This document shows, one piece after another, positions 56,207 through 64,000 of a stretch of DNA of 64,000 bases. The notes beneath the pieces are model-generated. The model ran no database searches, was not told the DNA's origin, and saw only the letters and a program-made list of their open reading frames with translations. A program made the position numbers and the translations under genes. The DNA is taken from assembly GCF_029892785.1 (NCBI RefSeq), contig NZ_JARXXA010000005.1, positions 124,001 through 188,000 on the forward strand. Direction: 5' to 3'. Origin of the DNA: Parabacteroides sp. PH5-46. Its GTDB lineage: Bacteria > Bacteroidota > Bacteroidia > Bacteroidales > Tannerellaceae. Position 1 is the stretch's first letter. Each line of letters begins with the position of its first letter.

Positions 56207-57964
56207 TTAATTTTCTTTTCTTTCGTTCAGAATCTTTTCCAATTGGTCGTTGAACTTGTTGAATTGTTCACTCTTGTACTCAGAATAGTTCATCTGCTTA
56301 AAGACATTTATCAGATTCTTAAAGTAATCCATTACCTCAGAGAAGCCATCGAATTTAAACTCCGTATGGCAGATATTAACTACTTTATCCAACATGAATT
56401 CCTGACGTTCCAGAGAGGTTACGGCATCGATCTCATCAAAAGCATCCTGTTGTAAAATCACAAAGTCTATCAGTTCCGATTTCCAGAAGGTTACATGATA
56501 TTCTACCGGTACGCCATCATCACCCAGAATGTTGATCTGTTCTGAGATTTCCTTTCCACGTAACATACGGGTCTTGATTTCATTCACCTTATCAATCCAG
56601 GAGGGAGAGATATGTTTGGAGATATATTCCTGAAATTCGGGATACTCCAGGTATTTGGAATAGCTGTCAATCGGGTTAACAGCCGGATAACGTTTCTTGT
56701 CGGCACGTTCCTGCTCTAAGGCATAGAAGCAACGGGCTACTTTCTTCGTATTTTCCGTTACAGGCTCTTTCAGGTTACCACCGGCCGGTGATACAGTCCC
56801 TATAAAGGTAACCGAGCCGGATGCGCCATTATCCAGTTCTACATAACCTGCACGGGCATAGAAGTTGGCAACAATAGCCGAAAGGTCCATCGGGAAAGCA
56901 TCCGGACCGGGAAGCTCTTCCAAACGGTTGGACATTTCACGCAAAGCCTGCGCCCAACGAGAGGTAGAGTCTGCCATCAACAGCACTTTCAAGCCCATGC
57001 TGCGATAGTATTCCGAAATAGTCATAGCTGTATACACAGAGGCTTCACGAGCTGCTACAGGCATATTAGAGGTATTCGCAATAATAATGGTACGTTCCAT
57101 CAATTTGCGTCCGGTATGAGGGTCTACCAGGTGAGGGAATTCTGCAAAGATTTCCACTACCTCATTGGCACGTTCACCGCAAGCTGCCATAATTACAATA
57201 TTAGCTTCCGCCTGTTTGGATATAGCATGCTGCAACACGGTCTTACCTGTACCGAATGGTCCCGGAATAAAGCCGGTTCCTCCTTCTACTATCGGGTTCA
57301 GAGTATCGATGGTACGAACGCCTGTTTCCAGTAGTTTATAAGGACGCGGTTTTTCTTTGTAGCAGGTGATAGGTTTCTTTACCGGCCATTTCTGAGTCAT
57401 GGTAACTTCCACATCCTCACCTTTTTCATTCGTAAGTATAGCTATTTTATCGTTCACAGTATAGGAGCCTTCCGCTACAAGACTTTTAATCGTATAGGTT
57501 CCTTCAAACACAAAGGGAACCATGATTTTATGCGGTTGGAAGTTTTCGTCTACTTCGCCCAGCCAGCTACCAGCTTTTACCTGATCACCGACTTTTGCCA
57601 AAGGTTTGAACTCCCATTTCTTTTCCGCATCCAGCGGGAATGTGTACTCTCCGCGTTTCAGGAAAACACCCGTCATCTTGTCCAGGTCATTCTGCAAACC
57701 ATCATAATTTCTGGAAAGCATTCCGGGACCCAATGTTACTTCCAACATATGTCCCATAAATTCGGCCTCGTCTCCTACACGCATTCCACGGGTACTTTCA
57801 AACACCTGTACAAAAGCATTCTGACCGATTACTTTGATCACCTCCGACATCAGCTTTACGCCTCCGACGGAAATGTAACAAATTTCATTTTGAGAAACCG
57901 GCCCATCCACTTCTAATGTTACCAGGTTGGATACGATCCCTTTAACTAATCCTTTCGTAGCCAT
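56207..57964 (-). CDS. atpA: V-type ATPase subunit A (catalytic)
   Basis: A 585-residue catalytic subunit. Walker A GPFGTGKT lies at 235-242, followed by AACGERANEVVEIF and VLLMADSTSRWAQALREMSNR, with the V-type bulge domain around 120-200. The N-terminus VKGIVSNLVTLEVDGPVSQNE is normal. It hydrolyses or makes ATP depending on cell need. Separated by 6 nt from atpB and 2 nt from the DUF2764 gene. Confidence 0.96.
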   Translation of the reverse strand: MATKGLVKGIVSNLVTLEVDGPVSQNEICYISVGGVKLMSEVIKVIGQNAFVQVFESTRGMRVGDEAEFMGHMLEVTLGPGMLSRNYDGLQNDLDKMTGVFLKRGEYTFPLDAEKKWEFKPLAKVGDQVKAGSWLGEVDENFQPHKIMVPFVFEGTYTIKSLVAEGSYTVNDKIAILTNEKGEDVEVTMTQKWPVKKPITCYKEKPRPYKLLETGVRTIDTLNPIVEGGTGFIPGPFGTGKTVLQHAISKQAEANIVIMAACGERANEVVEIFAEFPHLVDPHTGRKLMERTIIIANTSNMPVAAREASVYTAMTISEYYRSMGLKVLLMADSTSRWAQALREMSNRLEELPGPDAFPMDLSAIVANFYARAGYVELDNGASGSVTFIGTVSPAGGNLKEPVTENTKKVARCFYALEQERADKKRYPAVNPIDSYSKYLEYPEFQEYISKHISPSWIDKVNEIKTRMLRGKEISEQINILGDDGVPVEYHVTFWKSELIDFVILQQDAFDEIDAVTSLERQEFMLDKVVNICHTEFKFDGFSEVMDYFKNLINVFKQMNYSEYKSEQFNKFNDQLEKILNERKEN

Positions 57965-57966
57965 AA

Positions 57967-58836
57967 TTATTTTTTATTGTTTCTTTTAAATTCTTCCAGG
58001 GCATTGCCGCTACCTTTCTTCATGGTACCTACCAGTTCGCGGAAGGTTTTTTCGCCGGTAGCCCTATCCAACACTACCCAGCGTTCCATCATTTCAATCT
58101 TCAACAAATAAGCAAATACGCTTTCAATATCAAAGGTTTTAAAGAATGTATTATCTTCCAGCCATTGCCATTTCAGTTGATCGGTTTTCTTTTCACGCAG
58201 GAACAGATCCGTTTCTTCGGCGATACGCTGTACTTCCGTCAGATACTCTTCGGTATCTCCCAGTCCGAAGTCGCGGGCGTTAGAGGTACGCAAAGACTCG
58301 GCCACCTGATTGTTGCCCACAATGTAATCCGATCGGTCAAAATCGTACTTCCGGCAGGTTATAGCCGTAAACATATTATTGATATTGAGGTTCATTTCAA
58401 ACCACTTGGCAACAAACTCGTTTTTGCACTTCATGGCATAGTCATAATAAAGAGCTGCCAGCACATCATCCCAGGGAACGATTTTCTTTTCGTCCTTGGA
58501 TTCGGACGCCAGATATAACTTAAAGAACTCCTCAAAATAAAGAGGAATCCGCTTGTTTACCGGAGGCTTCTCTTCTTCTTTCAACGCCTGAAACAAGTCG
58601 TTAAACTCATGGTAGGTGATCATTCCCCTGGTATCCGGATCAAAATCCGGATGTTTCGCCTGAGTGATTAAATTCTTGTTGTCGAACTTCAGGAAGAATA
58701 AATCAATCAGTTTCCTATCCGCATCAGTCAAAACACCATTCAACTCTTCCCTGAATTCGGAAATCGTAAATGGGATTTTGGTATCGTCTAATGAGATATT
58801 GGGGAGTCCTGCAATTAAGCAATAATATTTACTCAT
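57967..58836 (-). CDS. DUF2764-type protein of the V-type ATPase operon (probable C-subunit equivalent)
   Basis: A 289-residue soluble, helical protein beginning MSKYYCLIAGLPNISLDD. This is the family called DUF2764 that sits at this position in V-type ATPase operons of Bacteroidetes, spirochaetes and chlamydiae. It probably takes the place of the C subunit that couples the shaft to the K ring, but I infer that from position. Features: MGMITYHEFNDLF-like HEF turn near residue 92 and a C-terminus LRTSNARDFGLG. Confidence 0.85.
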   Translation of the reverse strand: MSKYYCLIAGLPNISLDDTKIPFTISEFREELNGVLTDADRKLIDLFFLKFDNKNLITQAKHPDFDPDTRGMITYHEFNDLFQALKEEEKPPVNKRIPLYFEEFFKLYLASESKDEKKIVPWDDVLAALYYDYAMKCKNEFVAKWFEMNLNINNMFTAITCRKYDFDRSDYIVGNNQVAESLRTSNARDFGLGDTEEYLTEVQRIAEETDLFLREKKTDQLKWQWLEDNTFFKTFDIESVFAYLLKIEMMERWVVLDRATGEKTFRELVGTMKKGSGNALEEFKRNNKK

Positions 58837-58837
58837 A

Positions 58838-59428
58838 TCAGAATAGCATTTCTACTAATTGGGGGCGTAAGAACTCCTTAAAGAAAGAGATAAATTCCTC
58901 TTCGCCAAAGGTTACCTTATAGGAACCATCAGCCGGAACAATTGTAAACGAAGCATTTTTTCCGTTTACTTTCTCTATCTTCACGCCTTTATCTAATAAA
59001 TCCTTGGCATTAGACTCAAAATAGCTGGTGAGTTCTTCTGCCCCGGATGCCTGAATTGTCAGTTGCTCGTTTTTCGACCATTCTCTGGCTATTTCCAATA
59101 TAACCTTTTGCATAAATGCTTTATCAGCAGCAACTGCTTTTACATTAGAGGATGTAATCTCGCCGTTAATTAAGTTTGTCACTTCGCTTTTCAAGGCTTC
59201 AACAGACTGAGAGGCGAACAATTTCAACTCGGCTTCTGTGTTCTTCTTAAGTTCCGAAGCCTGCTTTTCGGCAGCGGCAATAATACGCTTCGCTTCAGTT
59301 TCCGCTTCACTTATCATCTTCTGTTTCTGAGCGTTTGCATCGGAAATTATCCGATTAGCTTCTTCATTTCCCTTTTCTACTCCTTCACGATAGATTTTGT
59401 CGGTAAGTTCCTGAATCTTTGTATCCAT
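58838..59428 (-). CDS. atpE: V-type ATPase subunit E (peripheral stalk)
   Basis: About 196 residues from MDTKIQELTDKIYREG at 59428; the longer frame to 59497 would cross the -7 element at 59486-59479. The N-terminal half is a long coiled coil (EANRIISDANAQKQKMISEAETEAKRIIAAAEKQ type) and the C-terminal part a small alpha/beta domain. It forms the peripheral stalk. First gene of the operon. The G-subunit partner is not seen. Confidence 0.9.
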   Translation of the reverse strand: MDTKIQELTDKIYREGVEKGNEEANRIISDANAQKQKMISEAETEAKRIIAAAEKQASELKKNTEAELKLFASQSVEALKSEVTNLINGEITSSNVKAVAADKAFMQKVILEIAREWSKNEQLTIQASGAEELTSYFESNAKDLLDKGVKIEKVNGKNASFTIVPADGSYKVTFGEEEFISFFKEFLRPQLVEMLF

Positions 59429-59478
59429 TTCCGTTCTATAAATTATTTTTAGATTGTATCCTGCTGTTTTAATGCCTA

Positions 59479-59486
59479 CAAAGTTA
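59479..59486 (-). promoter_or_regulatory. -7 promoter element of the V-type ATPase operon
   Basis: TAACTTTG on the minus strand fits TAnnTTTG and lies 50 nt before atpE at 59428. No clear -33 element. It supports the shorter atpE start. Confidence 0.5.
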
Positions 59487-59722
59487 TTATTTTCCACGAA
59501 TTAACATAAAAATAAATGTGAAATCAATAAAAAAAATCAATAGCAAAAGATAATTTTTAATTGTACTCGTCCGAAACATGCAATCTTTGTTCCTAATCAT
59601 GCTTGCCCTATTTAAGCCTGTTTATCGTACATTTAAGTGAATTTTGATAAAAAATAGAAGAAAAGGAGCATTTTGTGATAATAAATGAAATAATTATAAT
59701 AGAAGTTATCCAAAAAGTATTG

Positions 59723-59730
59723 TATATTTG
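59723..59730 (+). promoter_or_regulatory. -7 promoter element of the second AraC gene
   Basis: TATATTTG matches TAnnTTTG and lies 51 nt before the start at 59782. The rest of the region between the two promoters (59498-59722) is A/T-rich with nothing recognised. Confidence 0.55.
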
Positions 59731-59781
59731 TGGACAAGAATAAAAAAACAATTAATTATACACAACTAACTTTAATTATAT

Positions 59782-60636
59782 ATGAAATCACTATACCCTA
59801 AAGAACATATAGCCCAAGGCTATTACATCTCTGATTTCAGTGTAGGGTTTGTTTTGAAACAAGAAAAAAAGGGAAAGACGATACAGATCAAAGAAACGCA
59901 TTTGAATCATCTTCTCTTTTTACTGGAAGGAGAACTGAACGTTTCATATAACGAATTCAAGAACCATCTTTGCGTAACCGACGAGATGATATTTGTGGCA
60001 GCTGATTCAAGCCTGGTTATCGAAACCTATACAGAGGTCAGATACCTGCTACTCAGCTTTAATAATCAACTGAGCCTCTTGGAGCAATTAGACCTACAAG
60101 AGCTCAAAGAGTTTTGTAACGAACGAAACATTTTCAACAAATTAGATATACGTCCCCCCTTACACGGTGTATTGGAAAGTATTATTTTCTACCAGAGCAA
60201 CAAGATACATTCGCGCCAGTTAGACGAAGCCAAGCAGAAAGAAATATTCCTTGTGTTGAAATCATTTTACACCAAACAGGAACTGGCTCGCTTCTTGAAA
60301 CCCATCCTGAATCAGGATATGGACTTCAAAGCCTTTATCATCAAACATTACATGGATGCTAAGAATGTAGAAGAACTGGCTCAGATCTGCGACTTGTCAA
60401 TTCGCTCCCTTACCCGCAAGTTCAAGCTGCATTTCAATGATTCACCCTACCGCTGGATGCTCAGACAAAAGTCTCATCATGTGAAAACAATGTTAGCAGA
60501 CCGGAAGATTCCTATGCAACAGATTATTAAAGATTTCGGATTCAGCTCGCCTGCCCATTTTACGACCTATTGCAAAAAACATTTCGAAATGACTCCTTCT
60601 GCTTACAGAAAAGAGTTGAATGGGGGTGGAAAATAA
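59782..60636 (+). CDS. AraC-family transcriptional regulator
   Basis: A 284-residue regulator. The first 150 residues form a cupin-like sensor (LNHLLFLLEGELNVSYNEF). The C-terminal HTH_18 reads VEELAQICDLSIRSLTRKFKLHFNDSPYRWMLRQK and QQIIKDFGFSSPAHFTTYCKKHFEMTPSAYRKEL. It resembles the AraC gene at 50703 in layout. It is divergent from the V-type ATPase operon, so it may regulate that operon, itself, or the MFS gene with which it converges (gap of 1 nt). Confidence 0.9.
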   Translation: MKSLYPKEHIAQGYYISDFSVGFVLKQEKKGKTIQIKETHLNHLLFLLEGELNVSYNEFKNHLCVTDEMIFVAADSSLVIETYTEVRYLLLSFNNQLSLLEQLDLQELKEFCNERNIFNKLDIRPPLHGVLESIIFYQSNKIHSRQLDEAKQKEIFLVLKSFYTKQELARFLKPILNQDMDFKAFIIKHYMDAKNVEELAQICDLSIRSLTRKFKLHFNDSPYRWMLRQKSHHVKTMLADRKIPMQQIIKDFGFSSPAHFTTYCKKHFEMTPSAYRKELNGGGK

Positions 60637-60637
60637 T

Positions 60638-62026
60638 TCAGACCTTTCTATCCCCTCGTATAGAAGACATATAGACTCCTACCAAGCATAATACGGAGCA
60701 AATAATAAAAACGACCCGCATACTGGCAAGTAATTGGGCATGTACATCAGATGATATAGGTACATTGCCCATCATCAATGACATCGCCATGATGGCAATC
60801 CCCATACTGAAGGCCTGGCCTGTCAAACGCATTGTCCCGGCTGTAGCCGATGCCATGGAATAATCTTTCTTCTCTACCGAGCTCATAATAATGTTCGTAT
60901 TGGGCGACGAAAATATACCAAAGCCAAGTCCCAGAAGTACCAATAAAGCAATCAGGAAAAGTAAACTGCTTGTTTCGGAAAGAAAGCATAAGCCCAATAG
61001 ACCAACGGCAATAATCCCCATTCCTAAAGTAGCCAGAAAAGTAGCCGATATTTTATCGGACAGCCTTCCCGACACAAGCGTAGCAAGCGTCTGCACGATA
61101 GACTGGGAGATCAATACCAATCCAGCATCGCGCGGAGAAAGCCCTCGGATATACTGAAGATACAAGCTAAGCATGAAAGCTATTGCAGAGGTAGACGAGT
61201 AATTGATCAATGCAGACAAGGAAGACAAGCGAAATACCCTGTTACCCAGAAACTCCCGGATATTAAAAACCGGATATGCCTGCAACTTTTCATACATAGA
61301 AAAGAACACCAAAAGAAGCGAACCTGCCCCTATCATAATAAAACTCCTTATAGCCGGAAGTTCCGAGAAGCCGTAAATCAACAGGAAAAGCCCGGCAGCA
61401 TATAGTATAGAGCCTAGTACGTCAAAGGTACTCTTGGTCTCCTCTTTCCATTCATTTTTCATTATAAGCAATGCTCCGGTAACAACTACCAAGCCAATCC
61501 CTCCGGCTACGAAAAAGATACTATGCCAGTTAAAATACTGTGTAAGTAATCCGCCCAACAAAGGCCCCACAGCCAGCGATATATACACACATGCAGTATT
61601 AATACCAAAGGCACGTCCGCGCCGCTCCGGAGCTACCGACGAAGTAAGGATAGCCATACTGGTTCCAAACATCATGGCACTACCCACGCCTGACAGGCAG
61701 CGGTAGACAATCAGCTCCATTCCGGAACTTGCCAATCCGCTGGTAAACGAAAACAAGGTAAAAAGCAACACCCCACAGATAAAAACCTTCTTCCGTCCCA
61801 CCATATCCGCCAGACGGGCACAAGGAACCTGAAATACGGCAGATACCAACAGGTAGGAAGTAGGGATCCAGCTCGACGTAACTACATCCAGCGAAAGGGC
61901 TTTATTAATGTATGGCAAAGCCAGATTTAGCGACGAACCCATAAATGGCACCAACGAAGATGCCATACAGATAACAAACAGTATGGAATTACTACTATTC
62001 TCTCTCGCCTTGCCTCTTGTTTCCAT
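60638..62026 (-). CDS. MFS drug:H+ antiporter-like transporter (DHA2/EmrB type)
   Basis: A 462-residue inner-membrane protein with 12-14 hydrophobic segments. The motifs LADMVGRKKVF (after TM2) and CLSGVGSAMMFGTSMAIL, GRAFGINTACVYISLAVGPLLGGLL (motif C) mark the antiporter branch used for drug or metabolite export. It is followed within 1 nt upstream by a thioredoxin-like lipoprotein gene on the same strand, so both likely share a promoter. The substrate is unknown. Confidence 0.88.
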   Translation of the reverse strand: METRGKARENSSNSILFVICMASSLVPFMGSSLNLALPYINKALSLDVVTSSWIPTSYLLVSAVFQVPCARLADMVGRKKVFICGVLLFTLFSFTSGLASSGMELIVYRCLSGVGSAMMFGTSMAILTSSVAPERRGRAFGINTACVYISLAVGPLLGGLLTQYFNWHSIFFVAGGIGLVVVTGALLIMKNEWKEETKSTFDVLGSILYAAGLFLLIYGFSELPAIRSFIMIGAGSLLLVFFSMYEKLQAYPVFNIREFLGNRVFRLSSLSALINYSSTSAIAFMLSLYLQYIRGLSPRDAGLVLISQSIVQTLATLVSGRLSDKISATFLATLGMGIIAVGLLGLCFLSETSSLLFLIALLVLLGLGFGIFSSPNTNIIMSSVEKKDYSMASATAGTMRLTGQAFSMGIAIMAMSLMMGNVPISSDVHAQLLASMRVVFIICSVLCLVGVYMSSIRGDRKV

Positions 62027-62027
62027 T

Positions 62028-62552
62028 TTATTGTTTTATAATCTTATAGAGCAGTTCTTCGGGTGAAATTTCAAGGGTTTCAATCGCTTTCCATTCAATC
62101 TGCCCGGTTTCGTTTATAACATATAAACGGGGGATGGTGCTATTGGCAAAAAGGGAAAAGACATCCCTCTTGGGGTCAAGATACTTAGGCATCGTATAGC
62201 CTTGTTCCGCCCAATAATTATTAACTGCCGATGCGGTTTCCTCTCTTGATATAGTTATCAGCAGGTAGTCCGGATTGTCTTTCAGATACGGCCATACGTA
62301 TTTATCAATCTGGGGCAATACTTTCCGGCAATCCGGACAGGTAGAGGCAAACAATATAAGCAACGAACGTTTCCCTTCAAAAGCGGAAGACATAAAGGTA
62401 TTACCCTCATCGTCCGATACCGTAAAAGCGGGAACCGAATCACCTACATCTACATAATCAATAATTTCGTAAAGCCTTTCTCCTCCGTCTTTTACACACG
62501 ACGTGAACGCAAAAAGCAAGACTCCCAAACACACTATATACCTATTAATCAT
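62028..62552 (-). CDS. TlpA-like thioredoxin-fold lipoprotein
   Basis: A 174-residue lipoprotein with lipobox FTSC (C19). The mature part has a thioredoxin fold of the AhpC/TSA-TlpA branch with the active site STCPDCRK (C72, C75) and cis-Pro in NSTIPRLYVIN. It would act as a membrane-bound reductase or isomerase in the periplasm or on the outer membrane. It precedes the MFS gene by one nucleotide; a functional link is not clear. Confidence 0.88.
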   Translation of the reverse strand: MINRYIVCLGVLLFAFTSCVKDGGERLYEIIDYVDVGDSVPAFTVSDDEGNTFMSSAFEGKRSLLILFASTCPDCRKVLPQIDKYVWPYLKDNPDYLLITISREETASAVNNYWAEQGYTMPKYLDPKRDVFSLFANSTIPRLYVINETGQIEWKAIETLEISPEELLYKIIKQ

Positions 62553-62584
62553 ATCAATATATTTGCTTATTCTTCATTATCCTG

Positions 62585-62592
62585 CAAAGATA
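62585..62592 (-). promoter_or_regulatory. -7 promoter element of the thioredoxin-like/MFS transcript
   Basis: TATCTTTG on the minus strand fits TAnnTTTG and lies 32 nt before the start at 62552. Confidence 0.5.
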
Positions 62593-62660
62593 CGCTTTAC
62601 TTTCTAAAAATAAACCTGTCGAAACTTTTCCTATCTTTGGCGATAGTTTGAGAATATAAA

Positions 62661-62702
62661 AAGAAGGGTGTGTCAAAAGCCTGCTTTTGACACACCCTTC
62701 TT
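62661..62702. terminator. Strong terminator after the DUF1080 gene
   Basis: A perfect 20-bp stem joins 62661-62680 and 62683-62702 across a 2-nt loop (core GGGTGTGTCAAAAGC), with A/T-rich tracts on both sides. Confidence 0.85.
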
Positions 62703-62712
62703 TTCTTTTTAA

Positions 62713-63396
62713 TTATTTACTTTTCAATTCCTTTATCCGGATATTTCTGAATTTTACAGGTGAACCATGACCTAAAAAGGCGATATGCCCTTTAACGTTA
62801 AAAAGGCCCGGGTGTTCTCTTCCATCTGCCGGTCCATTTTTCGTTGCTTCTCGGATATTTCCATCTAGGATTATCTCTCCATTTAAAGAAATTTTAATCT
62901 GATCGCCATCTGCAATCACCTCTTGCTCATTCCATTCACCAACCGATCTAAGATATCCCCGTTTGGCTGGTATTATACCGTATACGGAACCATGATATTG
63001 ATATTCTTTCAGGTCTTTGTACATCGGATGTTCACTGTCGAGTATTTGTAGTTCCATTCCTACGTAAGCAGCATCTCCTTCGAGAGGCGTACGTATTCCC
63101 AAACCGTTGTTAGCACCAGGTGTTAACTGGAATTCAAAGCGTAATATAAAATTATCAAATTCATCCAGGGTGTATAGATTACCCCCTGACCCACTACCGG
63201 GAACTAAAGAAATCACCCCTTCCTCTACCGTATAATCGGTTTTATTACCTGTCCATTGGTCCAAGTCACAACCATTGAACAGTATATGAAATCCCTCCGT
63301 CTTTTCTTCCGGTTTCAATTCTATCTTATTATTCTGCGCCACACCTATACTTACAGCGGATAAGATAAGCGCACAACTTATCAAAAATAGTCTCAT
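62713..63396 (-). CDS. DUF1080-family (3-keto-disaccharide hydrolase-like) exported protein
   Basis: A 227-residue protein with signal peptide (AVSIGVAQ). Concanavalin-like beta-sandwich signatures of DUF1080: GFHILFNGCDLDQWTG, DFNFILRFEFQLTPGANNGLGIR-type strand pattern, GMELQILDSEHP and REHPGLFNVKGHIAFLGHGSPVKFRNIRIKEL. The family includes enzymes that hydrolyse 3-keto-glycosides. It lies next to a SusD gene and is framed by terminators, so it is likely an accessory enzyme of the utilisation locus continuing to the right. Confidence 0.88.
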   Translation of the reverse strand: MRLFLISCALILSAVSIGVAQNNKIELKPEEKTEGFHILFNGCDLDQWTGNKTDYTVEEGVISLVPGSGSGGNLYTLDEFDNFILRFEFQLTPGANNGLGIRTPLEGDAAYVGMELQILDSEHPMYKDLKEYQYHGSVYGIIPAKRGYLRSVGEWNEQEVIADGDQIKISLNGEIILDGNIREATKNGPADGREHPGLFNVKGHIAFLGHGSPVKFRNIRIKELKSK

Positions 63397-63423
63397 AAAT
63401 ATTCTTCACTGAGGTTATTAAAT

Positions 63424-63467
63424 GATGGGGCTGTTCTTATAATTCTTTTAAAAAGAACAGCCCCATC
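63424..63467. terminator. Terminator after the right-edge susD
   Basis: GATGGGGCTGTTCTT (63424-63438) pairs perfectly with AAGAACAGCCCCATC (63453-63467), a 15-bp stem. Confidence 0.85.
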
Positions 63468-63478
63468 CGATTTATAGA

Positions 63479-64000
63479 TTAATCGAGTGCAGGATTAAAA
63501 GTTCCGCCCCAGTTACTATTTTGTTCCAGATTCGGATTTTTATCAATCACTCCCTGTTGGATCGGGAAGAAATAGTAAGTATCAGGCAAAGTATTTATCT
63601 TGACACCCGTTTGAGGCACTTGCAATAAACTATATACAAAGTCCTTTTCGGTTAGTTCATTCCGTTCAGCTTTTGCTTTAGCTTCTCCGATTGGCATTTC
63701 AGTTCCGTCCGGATTGATTGCGATAGCCTCCACTCCGTATTTGGTTTTATTATCTAACCGATCCAGCATTCTTAAACGGCGTAAATCCCAAAATTGATGT
63801 CCTTCAAAGCAGAACTCAATATTCCGCTCAGCAAGTATCAATTCACGAACGTCTTCTCTGTTTGTAGTCGAAATTCCGTAATTGCCATCAACTCCAGGTT
63901 CGATACCTGCCCGTTGACGGATTTCTTTCAATAGGGAAATGGCAATATCCGTTTTACCAGTTTCATTAGCGGTCTCTGCATAATTCAGCATTACTTCCGC
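63479..64000 (-). CDS. SusD/RagB-family lipoprotein, C-terminal part (runs off the right edge)
   Basis: The last 174 residues of a SusD-like protein; the frame stays open to the window end. Diagnostic C-terminal motifs are EVMLNYAETANETG, LLKEIRQRAGI, ELILAERNIEFCFEGHQFWDLRRL and YYFFPIQQGVIDKNPNLEQN. The partner SusC would lie further right. Together with the DUF1080 gene it marks the end of a third utilisation locus. Confidence 0.94.
   Translation of the reverse strand, partial: AEVMLNYAETANETGKTDIAISLLKEIRQRAGIEPGVDGNYGISTTNREDVRELILAERNIEFCFEGHQFWDLRRLRMLDRLDNKTKYGVEAIAINPDGTEMPIGEAKAKAERNELTEKDFVYSLLQVPQTGVKINTLPDTYYFFPIQQGVIDKNPNLEQNSNWGGTFNPALD

Overview
The window looks like a chromosomal segment of a gut-type Bacteroidales bacterium, plausibly Parabacteroides or another relative of Bacteroides. 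The basis is SusC/SusD pairs, -7 promoter elements of the form TAnnTTTG, families restricted to Bacteroidetes (DUF4831-, DUF4827-, DUF6377- and DUF2764-type proteins, fimbrillin-like lipoproteins, FISUMP domains) and a V-type ATPase operon. Family names come from reading the translations, not from database searches. Layout: (1) 1-17.3 kb is a polysaccharide utilisation region for decorated xylan. A SusD (cut by the window edge) and a SusC read left. A CE15 glucuronoyl esterase reads right. A convergent pair (polytopic membrane protein plus beta-propeller lipoprotein with a CxxCH motif) follows. Then comes a tight rightward operon: CE1 esterase, GH43-CBM6-GH8 fusion, CE6-CE1 fusion, CE1 esterase, GH43. 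(2) 17.3-30.3 kb is mixed housekeeping and transport: MFS, YbaK, Tex, an ABC transporter with permease and ATPase fused, a frameshifted CE1 esterase, a cation diffusion facilitator, an exported TIM-barrel protein, a DUF4831-type protein, a POT peptide transporter and an exported creatininase-family protein. (3) 30.3-36.8 kb is a second SusD/SusC pair with a divergent membrane regulator whose HTH end is split off by a frameshift. (4) 36.9-46.1 kb is a leftward conserved block: glmM, DUF4827, DHH phosphoesterase, comEC, rpe, a 49-residue protein, an ECF sigma factor, an OmpP1/FadL-like porin and a very low-complexity Ser/Arg/Gly/Tyr-rich exported protein. (5) 46.4-50.4 kb holds surface lipoproteins, including two paralogous fimbrillin-like ones. 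(6) 50.7-60.6 kb is a seven-gene V-type ATPase operon flanked by two AraC-type regulators; the K-subunit ion-site residues point to Na+. (7) 60.6-64 kb holds an MFS efflux pump, a thioredoxin-like lipoprotein, a DUF1080 protein and the C-terminal part of a third SusD. The most unusual signal is non-coding. Two pairs of intergenic elements, of different sequence but the same plan, occur at 4052-4135 and 36821-36904 (family A) and at 23591-23672 and 51712-51799 (family B). Each has three short hairpins at an exact 22-nt period, enclosed by complementary outer arms, so each can be drawn as a cloverleaf. A looser three-unit element with a 21-nt period is at 18498-18549. I do not recognise these as a named family. 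A helically phased array of TGTTACA-like motifs upstream of the first susC, with related motifs before the xylan operon, suggests a shared operator.
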